DNA from: a virus
Reading direction: 5' to 3' (one strand)
IMG/VR virus record: IMGVR_UViG_3300010430_000066
Span: 1-51,178 of that record
DNA length: 51,178 bases
How positions within the stretch are numbered: position 1 is the first letter of the stretch; each line of letters opens with the position of its first letter. The notes under the pieces are model-generated. The model did no database searches. It saw nothing but the letters and a program-made list of their open reading frames with translations, and was not told the origin of the DNA. This document shows, piece after piece, positions 6,447-14,568 of this stretch. Both the position numbers and the translations under genes were made by a program.

Positions 6447-7145
6447 ATGAATGATAAAACTGACATGATTGCCGTGGAGAGCAGCAATATTGATGCCGTT
6501 GGCTATACGGAAGATGATCAGCATCTGTTTGTTACATTTAAGAATGGGGATACATGGCGTTATGATGGCGTGCCGCAGGAAACCTTTGAGGATTTTATTA
6601 ATAGTGACAGCGCAGGAAAAGCATTCCATTCAATGATTAAGGGTAAGTTTGAATCGGAACAAATTACAGGCACAGCACCAAATGAAGCGGATGAGCATGA
6701 GGCTGGTGTTGATGTTTCTACGCCAGACACAGAAACAACCATTGAGCAAAAAGAAAGTGAGGCAGTCGATCAATCTGACGCTGTAGCGAGTGAGGGTTCT
6801 CCTGATACCGCTAGCCAAGAGAATGCCGATATCACTGACAGCAATGATCAGCAAGACGATGATCAATCTGATGATCAGGAAGATCATCAGGCCTCACATG
6901 CTCAGGTTGATGATCAGGAGGAAAAGTTTGATGATGGTGCATCATCATGCGTTGTGTCTTCATGGTCACATGGTGATGAGGCAGGCACATTGTTCATCAC
7001 TATGGAGAACGGTGATCAGTGGAAGTATCCGCAAGCGCCTATTACTCTGATTAAGAGCCTTGATCAGGCAGAGGATCCTACTAAGTTTTATCTGCAAAAC
7101 ATTGTGGCTCGTTATGAAGGTGAGAAGGTTAAGCGTGCTGCATAA
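6447..7145 (+). CDS. Two-KTSC-domain protein with acidic linker
   Basis: 232 residues. Residues about 10-70 (SSNIDAVGY...LFVTFKNGDTWRYDGVPQETFEDFINSDSAGKAFHSMIKGKF) are a canonical KTSC domain, a small fold often next to RNase or nucleic-acid enzymes. Residues about 165-228 repeat the fold in diverged form (SCVVSSWS...LFITMENGDQWKYPQAPITLIKSL...). Between them lies an Asp/Glu/Gln/Ser-rich disordered linker of about 90 residues with repeated DDQ units. The start has GGAGATTACAT upstream. Role unknown; the dimer-like layout suggests a binding protein. An intrinsic terminator follows. Confidence 0.85.
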   Translation: MNDKTDMIAVESSNIDAVGYTEDDQHLFVTFKNGDTWRYDGVPQETFEDFINSDSAGKAFHSMIKGKFESEQITGTAPNEADEHEAGVDVSTPDTETTIEQKESEAVDQSDAVASEGSPDTASQENADITDSNDQQDDDQSDDQEDHQASHAQVDDQEEKFDDGASSCVVSSWSHGDEAGTLFITMENGDQWKYPQAPITLIKSLDQAEDPTKFYLQNIVARYEGEKVKRAA

Positions 7146-7170
7146 AGGGTTTACCCTTGCATAAACGCTG

Positions 7171-7210
7171 GAAAGCCTGATCATCATTGCCATGGTCGGG
7201 CTTTCTTTTT
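7171..7210 (+). terminator. Intrinsic terminator after the KTSC gene
   Basis: GAAAGCCTGATCA and TGGTCGGGCTTTC form a 13-bp stem (two G-U pairs) around the loop TCATTGCCA, followed directly by TTTTT. It ends the GapR/Csp/KTSC transcript, so the genes from 7222 need read-through or a separate promoter. Confidence 0.85.
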
Positions 7211-7221
7211 AAGAGGTTTTT

Positions 7222-7500
7222 ATGATTGATGGAAGTGGAGCGCAGTTTCTAACAGATTTTGGTTTTGTATCAATGATGCGCATGCAGGAAAAGATTGAGA
7301 GACATGGTTTTTATGTAACGCGCGTAAGACAGGATGATGGTGTGCCTGTAATGTGTGTCACTGGTATGTGGTATGGTGGTGAGATTAGAGTTGTTGTTCC
7401 TGAAAATCCTTTGGAAAATCACGCATCACCATTGCAGGATGTTTATCTGGTAATAGGGCTTACGCTTTCAGAGATTTGTGGATGGTCTGGAAATTGTTGA
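7222..7500 (+). CDS. Hypothetical protein
   Basis: 92 residues, with AAGAGGTTTTT upstream of the ATG. It starts with a Gly-rich turn, then alternating beta-like strands (FYVTRVRQDDGVPVMCVTGMWYGGEIRVVVPENPLENHASPLQDVYLVIGLTLSEICGW). No family is recognised. The stop and next ATG are separated by one base, so the two are cotranslated. Confidence 0.62.
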   Translation: MIDGSGAQFLTDFGFVSMMRMQEKIERHGFYVTRVRQDDGVPVMCVTGMWYGGEIRVVVPENPLENHASPLQDVYLVIGLTLSEICGWSGNC

Positions 7501-7501
7501 T

Positions 7502-7708
7502 ATGTCTTGTTGTGATAAAAAGGGATTTGGAACAGAGGCAGAAGCTATAAAGTTTGCCAAGCGCACAGCGCGGAATAACAGAAGAGGCCGCAGGCAGCGT
7601 GCATATTTATGTGATGATTGCGGCCAGTGGCATTTAACCACGCAGAAAGATGTTAAAAACAAAATGAATAGGCAGAAATGGAAGAGAAAAAACAAGGGAA
7701 CATGGTAG
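7502..7708 (+). CDS. Small zinc-ribbon-like basic protein
   Basis: 68 residues from the ATG at 7502. It has CC near the N-terminus, then a basic helix (AIKFAKRTARNNRRGRRQRAYLC), then CDDCGQWHLTTQK; the cysteines and His fit a zinc-stabilised fold. A small phage family with the ending C-x2-C-G-x-W-H-L is known to me by pattern, function unknown. The strong positive charge suggests nucleic-acid binding. It overlaps the next start (ATGGTAG). Confidence 0.72.
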   Translation: MSCCDKKGFGTEAEAIKFAKRTARNNRRGRRQRAYLCDDCGQWHLTTQKDVKNKMNRQKWKRKNKGTW

Positions 7709-7935
7709 ATTTTACGCAGGCAAAGCAGGTTGCAGAGCTTGGCAGTGAGCAAGTATGTATATCTCCTGATGGTGAGAGGCTTTATCCGTTTTCTATTGAG
7801 TATGAGGCCATACCCGGCCGCAGAACGCATTTACCGTTTTATGCGCGTGACAGGCAGCATGCGGAAGAGATTTTTGAGTTAATTAAACAGCAAGGCAAAG
7901 TAGCAGAAGAAAGGACAGTTACATGGGTAAAATAG
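7702..7935 (+). CDS. Hypothetical protein
   Basis: 77 residues from the ATG at 7702, with AAGGGAA upstream; the ATG at 7678 is inside the previous gene and lacks a good site. The centre (RLYPFSIEYEAIPGRRTHLPFYARDRQHAEEIFELIKQQG) looks like beta strands followed by a helix, as in small DUF-type phage proteins. It overlaps the DUF1508 gene by 13 nt. Function unknown. Confidence 0.6.
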   Translation: MVDFTQAKQVAELGSEQVCISPDGERLYPFSIEYEAIPGRRTHLPFYARDRQHAEEIFELIKQQGKVAEERTVTWVK

Positions 7936-8447
7936 GATATTATGAAATTAAGCAGGCCAAGGACGGTCAGTATCATTTCAATTTAAAAGCTTCAAATCAT
8001 CAGATTATCTTGAGCAGTGAGCTATATACAACGAAAGCAGGCTGTGAAAATGGTATTGAATCCGTGCAAAAAAATTGCACAGACAAAGAGCTTTTTGAGG
8101 AACGCCAATCGAGTAACGGCAAGCCGTATTTTGTATTGAAGGCGAAAAATCACCAAGAAATTGGCCGTAGTGAAATGTATGAATCAGAGGCAGCGTGTCA
8201 CAACGGCATGGCCTCTGTCATGTTAAACGGGGTGACAACGGATATCAGGGATAAGTGTGATGATGAGCCAGTGCAGGAAGAGGATGAGTTTTTCCGCACG
8301 GTCAAGGGTAGTGATGGCCTGTATCGCATAGGATTTGATGCGCCTGATGGACGTTGGATGCAGCATTCAGCATATACAGACAGCCTGTATGCCTCTGAGA
8401 AGTGCCGCGAGTTAAATGCCAAGGCCAAAGCAAAACGCTATAAATAG
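7923..8447 (+). CDS. Tandem DUF1508 (YegP-like) protein
   Basis: 174 residues. Two clear DUF1508 units: about 4-52 (YYEIKQAKDGQYHFNLKASN...SSELYTTKAGCENGIESVQKN) and about 57-106 (FEERQSSNGKPYFVLKAKN...RSEMYESEAACHNGMASVM), then a degenerate third-like unit (FFRTVKGSDGLYRIGFDAPDGRWMQHSAYTDSLYASEKC). The family (UPF0339) is widespread in bacteria with unknown biochemical role. Cysteines replace conserved small residues in each repeat. It lies in the middle of the rightward early cluster. Confidence 0.88.
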   Translation: MGKIGYYEIKQAKDGQYHFNLKASNHQIILSSELYTTKAGCENGIESVQKNCTDKELFEERQSSNGKPYFVLKAKNHQEIGRSEMYESEAACHNGMASVMLNGVTTDIRDKCDDEPVQEEDEFFRTVKGSDGLYRIGFDAPDGRWMQHSAYTDSLYASEKCRELNAKAKAKRYK

Positions 8448-8456
8448 GAGGTGGTC

Positions 8457-8654
8457 ATGGAAATTTTTGCGCGTTTTTATATTATTGGTGGTCTGTGGAC
8501 ATTTTTTGTAACGTGTCTTTCCTTTAGGCATGCTCCTGATCATGAAAAGAGATATATGGATAATCCTATTGGCTATGTGGTTTTTATAGTTAGTTGCATG
8601 TTATGGCCTGCAATATGGGTGTATTGTTATAAAAAGAAAAGGAAAAGCAAATGA
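8457..8654 (+). CDS. Small membrane protein, two segments
   Basis: 65 residues from the ATG at 8457, with AGGAGG at 8446-8451. Hydrophobic segments lie at about 3-22 (FARFYIIGGLWTFFVTCLSF) and 38-56 (GYVVFIVSCMLWPAIWVYC), with a basic tail KKKRKSK. The topology would place both ends in the cytoplasm. It could be a holin-like or superinfection protein, but nothing specific supports this. It overlaps the next ATG by 4 nt. Confidence 0.62.
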   Translation: MEIFARFYIIGGLWTFFVTCLSFRHAPDHEKRYMDNPIGYVVFIVSCMLWPAIWVYCYKKKRKSK

Positions 8655-9415
8655 CACAGGAAACAAAAAAAATAAATCAGGTGGCTATTAATATGATGAG
8701 TCAATTGGTCGCAGTGCTTGATAAATCAAGCGGCCATGTATCAAGGTCAGAGCATCAAAAATATGGAACAATATCAGCCAACACAAAGGCTGTGCCAGTG
8801 ATAAAGCATATACTTGATACGCTTCGTCAGGAAGAGACGCAAATGACACAGGAAGACGATGAAAAGGCAAAAAGAGTAAAGCAGTGGATGCCACCAAATT
8901 TTGCAAATGATGCATATGAAAAACCAATCATTGTGGATGAGAAAGATATGCATCATCCAGATAAAATTGATATTAAGCCCGGTGGTTTGAATTATGTGAA
9001 TGATACATCGCACGCAACCATGGCCGCAGAGATTGCCGATTTGCGTGCAATGCTGGTGCGTGAGGAGGAGAAGAGACAAAGGATATCTGATCTTCTTACG
9101 GAAACCAAAATAGCATTGAAAAATAAGGCCGAGGAGAATGCAAGGCTACGTCAGCAAGTGCCAAAAGATGATGATATTGATTACCATGCCGAGTGCCGCA
9201 GGCTTATGGGATTGATATCTACAGTGCTTGCAGAGGCCACGGAAAATCCACAGCGTCTTGTGGCGTTTAATTCACCTCTGCTTGGTATGCTTCTTATTGA
9301 GTATCATGCATATACTCATGGAAATATGAGTGCAGAGGATCAGCGTGCTTATGATCAATACAAGACTGTGTATAAAAATATGAGCAGCGGAAGTGCTGTG
9401 GATAAAGTTGCATAA
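8651..9415 (+). CDS. Hypothetical coiled-coil protein
   Basis: 254 residues; the ATG overlaps the preceding stop and has AAGGA upstream. The N-terminal 60 residues are helical; the middle (about 110-175) has a clear heptad pattern (AEIADLRAMLVREEEKRQRISDLLTETKIALKNKAEENARLRQQV). The C-terminal part is a helical domain with CRRLMGLISTVLAEATENPQRLVAF. No known family. It ends just before the structured region at 9425. Confidence 0.68.
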   Translation: MTQETKKINQVAINMMSQLVAVLDKSSGHVSRSEHQKYGTISANTKAVPVIKHILDTLRQEETQMTQEDDEKAKRVKQWMPPNFANDAYEKPIIVDEKDMHHPDKIDIKPGGLNYVNDTSHATMAAEIADLRAMLVREEEKRQRISDLLTETKIALKNKAEENARLRQQVPKDDDIDYHAECRRLMGLISTVLAEATENPQRLVAFNSPLLGMLLIEYHAYTHGNMSAEDQRAYDQYKTVYKNMSSGSAVDKVA

Positions 9416-9424
9416 TCCCTTACC

Positions 9425-9538
9425 TTGAGGGGCTATGAGGGGATGCCCGGCAAACCAAGATTTATGATATCAGCGCCTTTAGGGATATGAGTAGAGTGCA
9501 TAATTGTGAGGCCAGAATAAATCAACCCCTCAATTTTT
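9425..9538 (+). ncRNA. Structured region or long-loop terminator before 9557
   Basis: TTGAGGGG (9425-9432) is the perfect complement of CCCCTCAA (9526-9533), which is followed by TTTTT (9534-9538). A second TGAGGGG at 9436-9442 could pair with the same CCCCTCA, so two alternative folds are possible. The roughly 90 bases between contain GGC/GCC and other short complements and no gene. It could be a small RNA with its own terminator, or an attenuator for the genes from 9557. Confidence 0.38.
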
Positions 9539-9556
9539 AAATTAGGAGGACAGAGC

Positions 9557-9865
9557 ATGATTAAAGTAATTATAGAAAGCCCTTATGCGGGAGATATAAA
9601 GGCCAACACGGAATATTTACACAGATGTATTATTGATTGTTTGGTGCGCGGAGAATCTCCTTATGCATCACATGGATTTTTCACGCAGTTTTTGGATGAC
9701 GACAAACCAGATGAAAGGGCTTTAGGTATAAAGGCTGGTTTGGCATGGGCAGAGGCAGCAGACAAAGTTGTGGTATATGTGGATAATGGTATTTCAAAAG
9801 GCATGCGTTACGGTATAGAGGCGCACGAAAAAGCAGGCCGCACGATTGAATACAGGACATTGTAA
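9557..9865 (+). CDS. Nucleoside deoxyribosyltransferase-like protein (DUF4406/DUF7768 type)
   Basis: 102 residues with GGAGGA upstream. ESPYAGDIKANTEYLHRCIIDCLVRGESPYASHGFFTQFLDDDKPDERALGIKAGLAWAEAADKVVVYVDNGISKGMRYGIEAHEKAG follows the compact Rossmann-like fold of nucleoside 2-deoxyribosyltransferase relatives found in phages. Acidic residues in DDDKPDERALG and the loop DNGISKGM are expected near the ligand site. It could act in nucleotide salvage or clear a nucleotide-derived signal; the substrate cannot be told from sequence. It is coupled to the next gene by TAATG. Confidence 0.83.
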   Translation: MIKVIIESPYAGDIKANTEYLHRCIIDCLVRGESPYASHGFFTQFLDDDKPDERALGIKAGLAWAEAADKVVVYVDNGISKGMRYGIEAHEKAGRTIEYRTL

Positions 9866-10131
9866 TGGCAGTTGCAGGAACACGTAAGAGAGACATTATC
9901 CACAGGCGCGCACGCATTGAGAGCAAGGCACAAATGGATGCTTTGCATCAAGAGCGACTGCAGTCATTAAAGCAATGCTCTTTTCTGCCCGGTAGTAATG
10001 ATAAGAGATTTATTATGCGTGCCACCAGAGCATCACTCTTTACAGATAAGCAGAAACAGTATTTAACCGCTCTTGCATGGAAGTATAGAAGACAAATGCC
10101 TGCACATCTTGTGCCTGATGCAAAACCTTAA
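9865..10131 (+). CDS. Basic hypothetical protein upstream of terS
   Basis: 88 residues, very basic, starting with TAATG coupling. It has a helical N-terminus rich in Arg/Lys (TRKRDIIHRRARIESKAQMDAL) and the segment FLPGSNDKRFIMRATRASLFTDKQKQYLTALAWKYRRQMP, which recurs in phage proteins located before terminases. Possibly nucleic-acid binding. No function known. Confidence 0.68.
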   Translation: MAVAGTRKRDIIHRRARIESKAQMDALHQERLQSLKQCSFLPGSNDKRFIMRATRASLFTDKQKQYLTALAWKYRRQMPAHLVPDAKP

Positions 10132-10152
10132 AAAACCTGATAATATGTAGCC

Positions 10153-10845
10153 ATGGCAGTTAAGAACAAAACACCACAGAAAAAGAAACCTGACCCGATT
10201 AATCCTGATACGGGGTTATCATCACGTCAGGAAGAGTTCTATCGTCAGTATCTTGCGCCTACTGTGACACAGCATGTAAAAAAACTCACTGATTTGGATG
10301 TGCCTTTTAATGGTACACGTGCCGCAATTCGTGCAGGCTATGCCAAAAGTGGTGCGCATGTACAATCCACAAGATTGTTAAAAAATGCTAAAGGAATAGC
10401 GTATATGGCGCAGTTGCAGAAACCAGCGCTGGATCAGTTTCACATTACGCAGGAGAGGATCCTGCAAGAAATGGCGTGTCTGGCATTTAGTAACATCATG
10501 GACTTTGTGCAAATTGATGAGGAGAGTGGCCAAGCGTGGATAGATATCACCAAGTGTTCAAGAGAGCAGGCAGCAGCATTAACGCAGTTTGAGGTTGTTG
10601 AGTTACCTCCGTTTAAAATGGTTGAGAATGGTGAGGAAGTATTTCGTGAAGTTTTACGCACAAAGATTAAGATTGCAGATAAAAGGCCTGTGCTTGAGTT
10701 TTTGGCAAAGCGTGAAGGCATGACACAGCCTGAGAAGGTCGATGTTAATTTAACCACCAAGGTCAATGATGATGATAAGATGGACATTGCAAAGCGTGTG
10801 GCTTTTATGTTACGCGATGCACCAAAGGCAAAGGGTAAGAAATGA
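10153..10845 (+). CDS. terS: Terminase small subunit
   Basis: 230 residues. The N-terminal third (LSSRQEEFYRQYLA...NGTRAAIRAGYAKSGAHVQSTRLLKN) is the helix-turn-helix of the Terminase_2 family; the middle (ITQERILQEMACLAFSNIMDFVQIDEESGQAWIDITKCSREQAAALTQFEVVE) is the usual oligomerisation part; the C-terminus is charged. It recognises phage DNA for packaging and loads the motor. It is unusually far from terL, which begins 4.6 kb downstream. It overlaps the next gene by 4 nt. Confidence 0.9.
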   Translation: MAVKNKTPQKKKPDPINPDTGLSSRQEEFYRQYLAPTVTQHVKKLTDLDVPFNGTRAAIRAGYAKSGAHVQSTRLLKNAKGIAYMAQLQKPALDQFHITQERILQEMACLAFSNIMDFVQIDEESGQAWIDITKCSREQAAALTQFEVVELPPFKMVENGEEVFREVLRTKIKIADKRPVLEFLAKREGMTQPEKVDVNLTTKVNDDDKMDIAKRVAFMLRDAPKAKGKK

Positions 10846-11030
10846 CAGAATTAACGGTTGTGGAAAACTTACACAGTGAAAGTAAGAAACCAATTGAAAG
10901 CCTTCATGATGCGTTGATGAATGTTATCAATGATTACTGTGAAAATAAATTAGTTACGCAGGCTGAAATTGTTGGTACGTTAGATTTTGTAAAAGCAGAT
11001 GTAATGGGAGTTTATGAAGATGGCAATTAG
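10842..11030 (+). CDS. Small hypothetical protein
   Basis: 62 residues, coupled to terS by ATGA. Mostly helical and acidic (PIESLHDALMNVINDYCENKLVTQAEIVGTLDFVKADVMGVYED). The pattern 'dalm.vindY.e..lvt.aEivG.LdfvK.d' is frequent in phage and prophage genomes as a protein of unknown function. Its position suggests a late or packaging-related transcript. Confidence 0.65.
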   Translation: MTELTVVENLHSESKKPIESLHDALMNVINDYCENKLVTQAEIVGTLDFVKADVMGVYEDGN

Positions 11031-11316
11031 CGAACAAAAAAACAAAAGATATCTTGAGCTTGCACATGCAATACAGTGTGCGGCAGGGTTTATGATCGAG
11101 GGCAATTATTCCAATGAAGGAACGCCAAAGCATCTACGCACAGGTGTTAATATGGCAATGTGTGAGCATGGCGCATTGGTTTCTTTGCTTGTTGAAAAAG
11201 GGATCATCACAGAGGATGAGTATGCTGATAAGATGATTGAAGTGCTTGAGAAGGAGTTGCAATCCTATAAAGACAAAGCAAAAGAGCTTACGGGAGCTGA
11301 TATAGAATTTCACTAG
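11020..11316 (+). CDS. Hypothetical helical protein
   Basis: 98 residues from the ATG at 11020, nine bases after GGGAG; the ATG at 11014 is too close to that site. Contains AHAIQCAAGFMIEGNYSNEGTPKHLRTGVNMAMCEHGALVSLLVEKGIITEDEYADKMIEVLEKEL. Resembles a common phage protein that accompanies the one before it. Function unknown. Confidence 0.66.
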   Translation: MAISEQKNKRYLELAHAIQCAAGFMIEGNYSNEGTPKHLRTGVNMAMCEHGALVSLLVEKGIITEDEYADKMIEVLEKELQSYKDKAKELTGADIEFH

Positions 11317-11367
11317 ATTGATAAATTTTTGCTCTGATGTTATCCTTGTGCCATACGTGCCTACCCA

Positions 11368-11405
11368 AAGTGCCTATTTTTTCCAGAAATGAATATAAAA
11401 GGACA
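11368..11405 (+). promoter_or_regulatory. GTGCC-repeat motif before the structural gene at 11411
   Basis: AAGTGCCTATTT (11368-11379) is repeated exactly at 17095-17106, and AAGTGCCT occurs again at 22005. Here two more GTGCC units precede it within 25 bases (11348-11361). GAATATAAAA at 11391-11400 also resembles GAATATGAAG at 17111. It may mark late promoters or an operator. AAGGA at 11399-11403 is the ribosome site for the ATG at 11411. Confidence 0.3.
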
Positions 11406-11410
11406 CTGCC

Positions 11411-11752
11411 ATGGCTGCAAAACCCTATGCAATTGATGCTGATAAGAACCATAAAAACAGACAAGCTGTTTATTGGGAGAATTTGACAGAAGGCGATACA
11501 GGCGATGCCGTATATCTTGGTGGTGGTATTTATAACGTGACCGCAGTGGGTACGTTTGGACAGAGTGCAGAGCTTCAATACTCACCTGATGGAACAAATT
11601 ATGTTTCTATTGATTCAACAAACCTGACATTTTCCGCGGCCGGTACATATAACTTTGAAATGCCACGCGGGTACTACAAGCCAGTCCTTTCAGGATCAGG
11701 CACTACAGACATTGATTTTTACCTTGCTCCTCTTCCTTCTGATGCTGCATAG
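11411..11752 (+). CDS. Putative virion or tail-associated protein
   Basis: 113 residues. The sequence is beta-rich: YWENLTEGDTGDAVYLGGGIYNVTAVGTFGQSAELQYSPDGTNYVSIDSTNLTFSAAGTYNFEMPRGYYKPVLSGSGTTDIDFYLAPL, typical of a small Ig-like or jelly-roll domain that binds to or decorates a tail or capsid. It lies immediately before the receptor-binding candidates, so a tail or fibre role is likely. Confidence 0.7.
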   Translation: MAAKPYAIDADKNHKNRQAVYWENLTEGDTGDAVYLGGGIYNVTAVGTFGQSAELQYSPDGTNYVSIDSTNLTFSAAGTYNFEMPRGYYKPVLSGSGTTDIDFYLAPLPSDAA

Positions 11753-11760
11753 GAGAGATT

Positions 11761-12522
11761 ATGACTGCGCGCAGTTTTATACCGTCTTTTGCTCCTGCTT
11801 ATAGTCCTGCTTATAGTCCCACGCAGGGCAGACGTGGTGAGGGATCCTCACTTCCTTTCTCATTTACTGCGCAAGATACATATTGGTTTGACGGCACTTG
11901 GTCAGGAAATACAGTTAATGAGGTAGGCGATGATACTATTGCTGCTGCTCCTGATCGTGTTTCTGGTAAAGGAACGCTTGTCAATATTACTAAGGATTAT
12001 CAGTTGCTTGAAAATGCCAATGGCTTTGAGGGGCAAGCTGGTGATAGCAGGGGTTTAGGTTGGGAAGATGGTGACGTATCAGGCTTTGCAAACGGTCATA
12101 ACGGGTGTTACATAGCAGCAAATATTTATCCGATATCTACAGATTACTACATATTTGGCAACGGTCGATTTAGTCTGTATGTGCCTTCTAATCGTGAAGT
12201 AGGATTTAAACATACTTTTGATGGCGGCGGCTTTAATTGGGCTTTACGTGCCCCAGCTATATCATTAAGTGCGTGGCGTACTATTGAAATTTTGATGGAT
12301 TACGATAATGACACTGCAACTTTTTGGTATAATGGTGTTGAACAATCACTCGCCTATGACGCGGGAGAAGCCTATAGCCCTTCCAGCACAGACCAAAACG
12401 CATCCTTAGTATGCGGTGAGGGTATAACCCAACAAGTTATTTATCATGATGAATTAATCGCAACGGATAGTGATATTCGCACTTCTATTTCTAGTTACCT
12501 AAATAGTGTGAGGCCGACATAA
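11761..12522 (+). CDS. Putative tail spike/fibre protein with concanavalin-like domain
   Basis: 253 residues. After a Pro/Ser-rich N-terminus with a tandem PAYS unit, there is a beta-sandwich-like region: CYIAANIYPISTDYYIFGNGRFSLYV, FKHTFDGGGFNWALRAP, WRTIEILMDYDNDTATFWYNGVEQ, ending with SDIRTSISSYLNSV. These are the features of LamG/concanavalin-type carbohydrate-binding domains. It overlaps the SGNH gene by one base (TAATG), and the C-terminal LamG domain of that protein looks related. Likely a receptor-binding component. Confidence 0.65.
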   Translation: MTARSFIPSFAPAYSPAYSPTQGRRGEGSSLPFSFTAQDTYWFDGTWSGNTVNEVGDDTIAAAPDRVSGKGTLVNITKDYQLLENANGFEGQAGDSRGLGWEDGDVSGFANGHNGCYIAANIYPISTDYYIFGNGRFSLYVPSNREVGFKHTFDGGGFNWALRAPAISLSAWRTIEILMDYDNDTATFWYNGVEQSLAYDAGEAYSPSSTDQNASLVCGEGITQQVIYHDELIATDSDIRTSISSYLNSVRPT

Positions 12523-14510
12523 TGACTACGCAAACACACAAATATATTCCAACAGCAGACACAACATTACGTGCTGAGTATGGCGGCGATGCAATACAGA
12601 ATAACGGTGACAGCCGCGAAGTTTATGCAACCGATCTTTTGATAAGGCACATCTTCCGCGAATTAGGTTGGCCTGCCGATGGCGTTGAACAGCTTTGTGA
12701 GATTGGTAATGCCACTGCTGGTAAACATTTAAAAGTATCAGATGATCTTTACCCTGCTATTTCACCATATTTAACTGCAACACAGTTGTCAGGAGTGGTT
12801 TCATCTGCACCGGCGGGATATTCTGCAACATCTGAAACAGCAAGTTTCCTGCCATCTTTGGGTAAATACAATATTTATGTTGATGGTGATAGTATTGAGG
12901 CCGGAACACCCGGAACAACGGCCAATAACTTCACCGACACTTATTTTTATCAGGGTATGGAGCTTACATCTGGGTGGGAAAACACACACAAATATATATC
13001 ACTTGCTCTTGGGTCGTCCTCATTTGATAACACAAACGGGATATACACGGGGTATCCGTTACAAAGATCAACCGCATTTAATCAGCGCAACAGGACACTA
13101 CCTTTAAACGGCGATGCAAAAGTAATGTGGGTTATTGGTTTTGGTACAAATGACCTTGCGTATGATGGTAATGTGGATGGTGAGGTGTTGATTGAACGCT
13201 TTGCTGAATACTGTGCGAAGCTGCGCGAAGAATTTCCGAATATCGTTATTATTGCCACAACAGTGTTCAAGCGTAGTGGAAATAACAATAACGATAAGGG
13301 ATATAATGATTTACTCCGCGCACATCACCAATCATGCGGGGCTGATTTATTACTTGATCTTGATAATGTATTGGGTGATTTAGCCAGTGAGTATTATGTT
13401 GGCGATAACATTCATATAACCACAGCAGGTCATGCCCTTGCTGCCCCCGCGTCACGCGATACAAGACAAGAGGCAGAGGCTTTATTGGACGCAGGGCATA
13501 CGTTCGCTGACGTAGCACCTGCCTTTATGGTCAATCCAGAAGTATCGGGAACATTGACAGAAGGTGAAAATTTATCCGTAACAGATGGCGTTTACTCAGG
13601 CATTCCGCGCTCAAGTATTACAGTCACATATCAATGGAAAGATAGCAGCGGCGCAAATATCAGCGGCGCAACATCTTCAACATATACATTACAAGATACT
13701 GATGTTGATACAAGTTCGCCAACATGTGTTGTTACAGTAACAAACAGCGCAGGTTCGGTATCTTATGAAACGAGTGATCTTGGTGCGGTAACAGAAGCGA
13801 GTTCTTTTGATCCATTAACTTTATCGCCTGATTTATATTTAGATGCTTATGATGGGGATACGTTGTGGGCTGATGCCGCAGGAACAACACCAGCTACAAC
13901 AACGGCGCGTAGAATTGATGATAAATCAACTAACGGTTATGTGTTTACTACATCTGGCGATATGACTGTTAATAATGGTCTTGAGCAAGATGGAAGCGCG
14001 GGGAATGATCTGGTTGGTGATGGCGTTGTATTTGATGAAACGGATAATAATACTACAGCAACATACACAATATTTTATTGCACAGATGCAGCAGATACAG
14101 AAGCTGGTTATTTTTGCGGGTGTAATGACAGCGTAAACGGCCACGGGATTTACTTTACAGACACGCCTACTATGGCCATTGCTGATAAAACTTCAATATC
14201 AAGTGTGGATGCAATAACAAGACCAGATGGCCTACATATCGGTATGGCTGAATATAATGCAGACAGCCTTGCACTTGCCATTGATGGGGTTCTTGGCGGC
14301 ACTAATGCGCATGATTACACATGGGCACCGCCTAATGACAATCTTATTATAGGTAACAGACCCGCAGGTAGTTCATCTGGTACGCGATTAATTCAAACCT
14401 TTAAGGGCTTAATTATATTTAATCGCGCAGACTTAACGACAACCGAGAAAAATAATATCGGTAACTTTATGGCCAGCAGATATGGCGGCACTTGGACAGG
14501 ATTAAGTTAA
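12522..14510 (+). CDS. SGNH-hydrolase tail spike/fibre protein (esterase + Ig-like + LamG)
   Basis: 662 residues. Residues about 115-310 form an SGNH hydrolase: block I VDGDS with nucleophile Ser124, block III GTND with Asn210, and block V D295-x-x-H298 (DNIHITTAGHAL). Next is an Ig-like domain (about 335-425; SITVTYQWKDSSGANISGATSSTYTLQDTD) and a C-terminal LamG-like domain (about 430-662) ending KGLIIFNRADLTTTEKNNIGNFMASRYGG. Such enzymes remove acetyl or other ester groups from surface glycans. Probable role: host binding and deacylation of capsule or LPS at the tail tip. The catalytic set appears complete. Confidence 0.85.
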   Translation: MTTQTHKYIPTADTTLRAEYGGDAIQNNGDSREVYATDLLIRHIFRELGWPADGVEQLCEIGNATAGKHLKVSDDLYPAISPYLTATQLSGVVSSAPAGYSATSETASFLPSLGKYNIYVDGDSIEAGTPGTTANNFTDTYFYQGMELTSGWENTHKYISLALGSSSFDNTNGIYTGYPLQRSTAFNQRNRTLPLNGDAKVMWVIGFGTNDLAYDGNVDGEVLIERFAEYCAKLREEFPNIVIIATTVFKRSGNNNNDKGYNDLLRAHHQSCGADLLLDLDNVLGDLASEYYVGDNIHITTAGHALAAPASRDTRQEAEALLDAGHTFADVAPAFMVNPEVSGTLTEGENLSVTDGVYSGIPRSSITVTYQWKDSSGANISGATSSTYTLQDTDVDTSSPTCVVTVTNSAGSVSYETSDLGAVTEASSFDPLTLSPDLYLDAYDGDTLWADAAGTTPATTTARRIDDKSTNGYVFTTSGDMTVNNGLEQDGSAGNDLVGDGVVFDETDNNTTATYTIFYCTDAADTEAGYFCGCNDSVNGHGIYFTDTPTMAIADKTSISSVDAITRPDGLHIGMAEYNADSLALAIDGVLGGTNAHDYTWAPPNDNLIIGNRPAGSSSGTRLIQTFKGLIIFNRADLTTTEKNNIGNFMASRYGGTWTGLS

Positions 14511-14568
14511 TGATACAAAGAGCTACTTATGGATGGACTTAACGATGAGGAAAGGGCTTTAGTGATAA

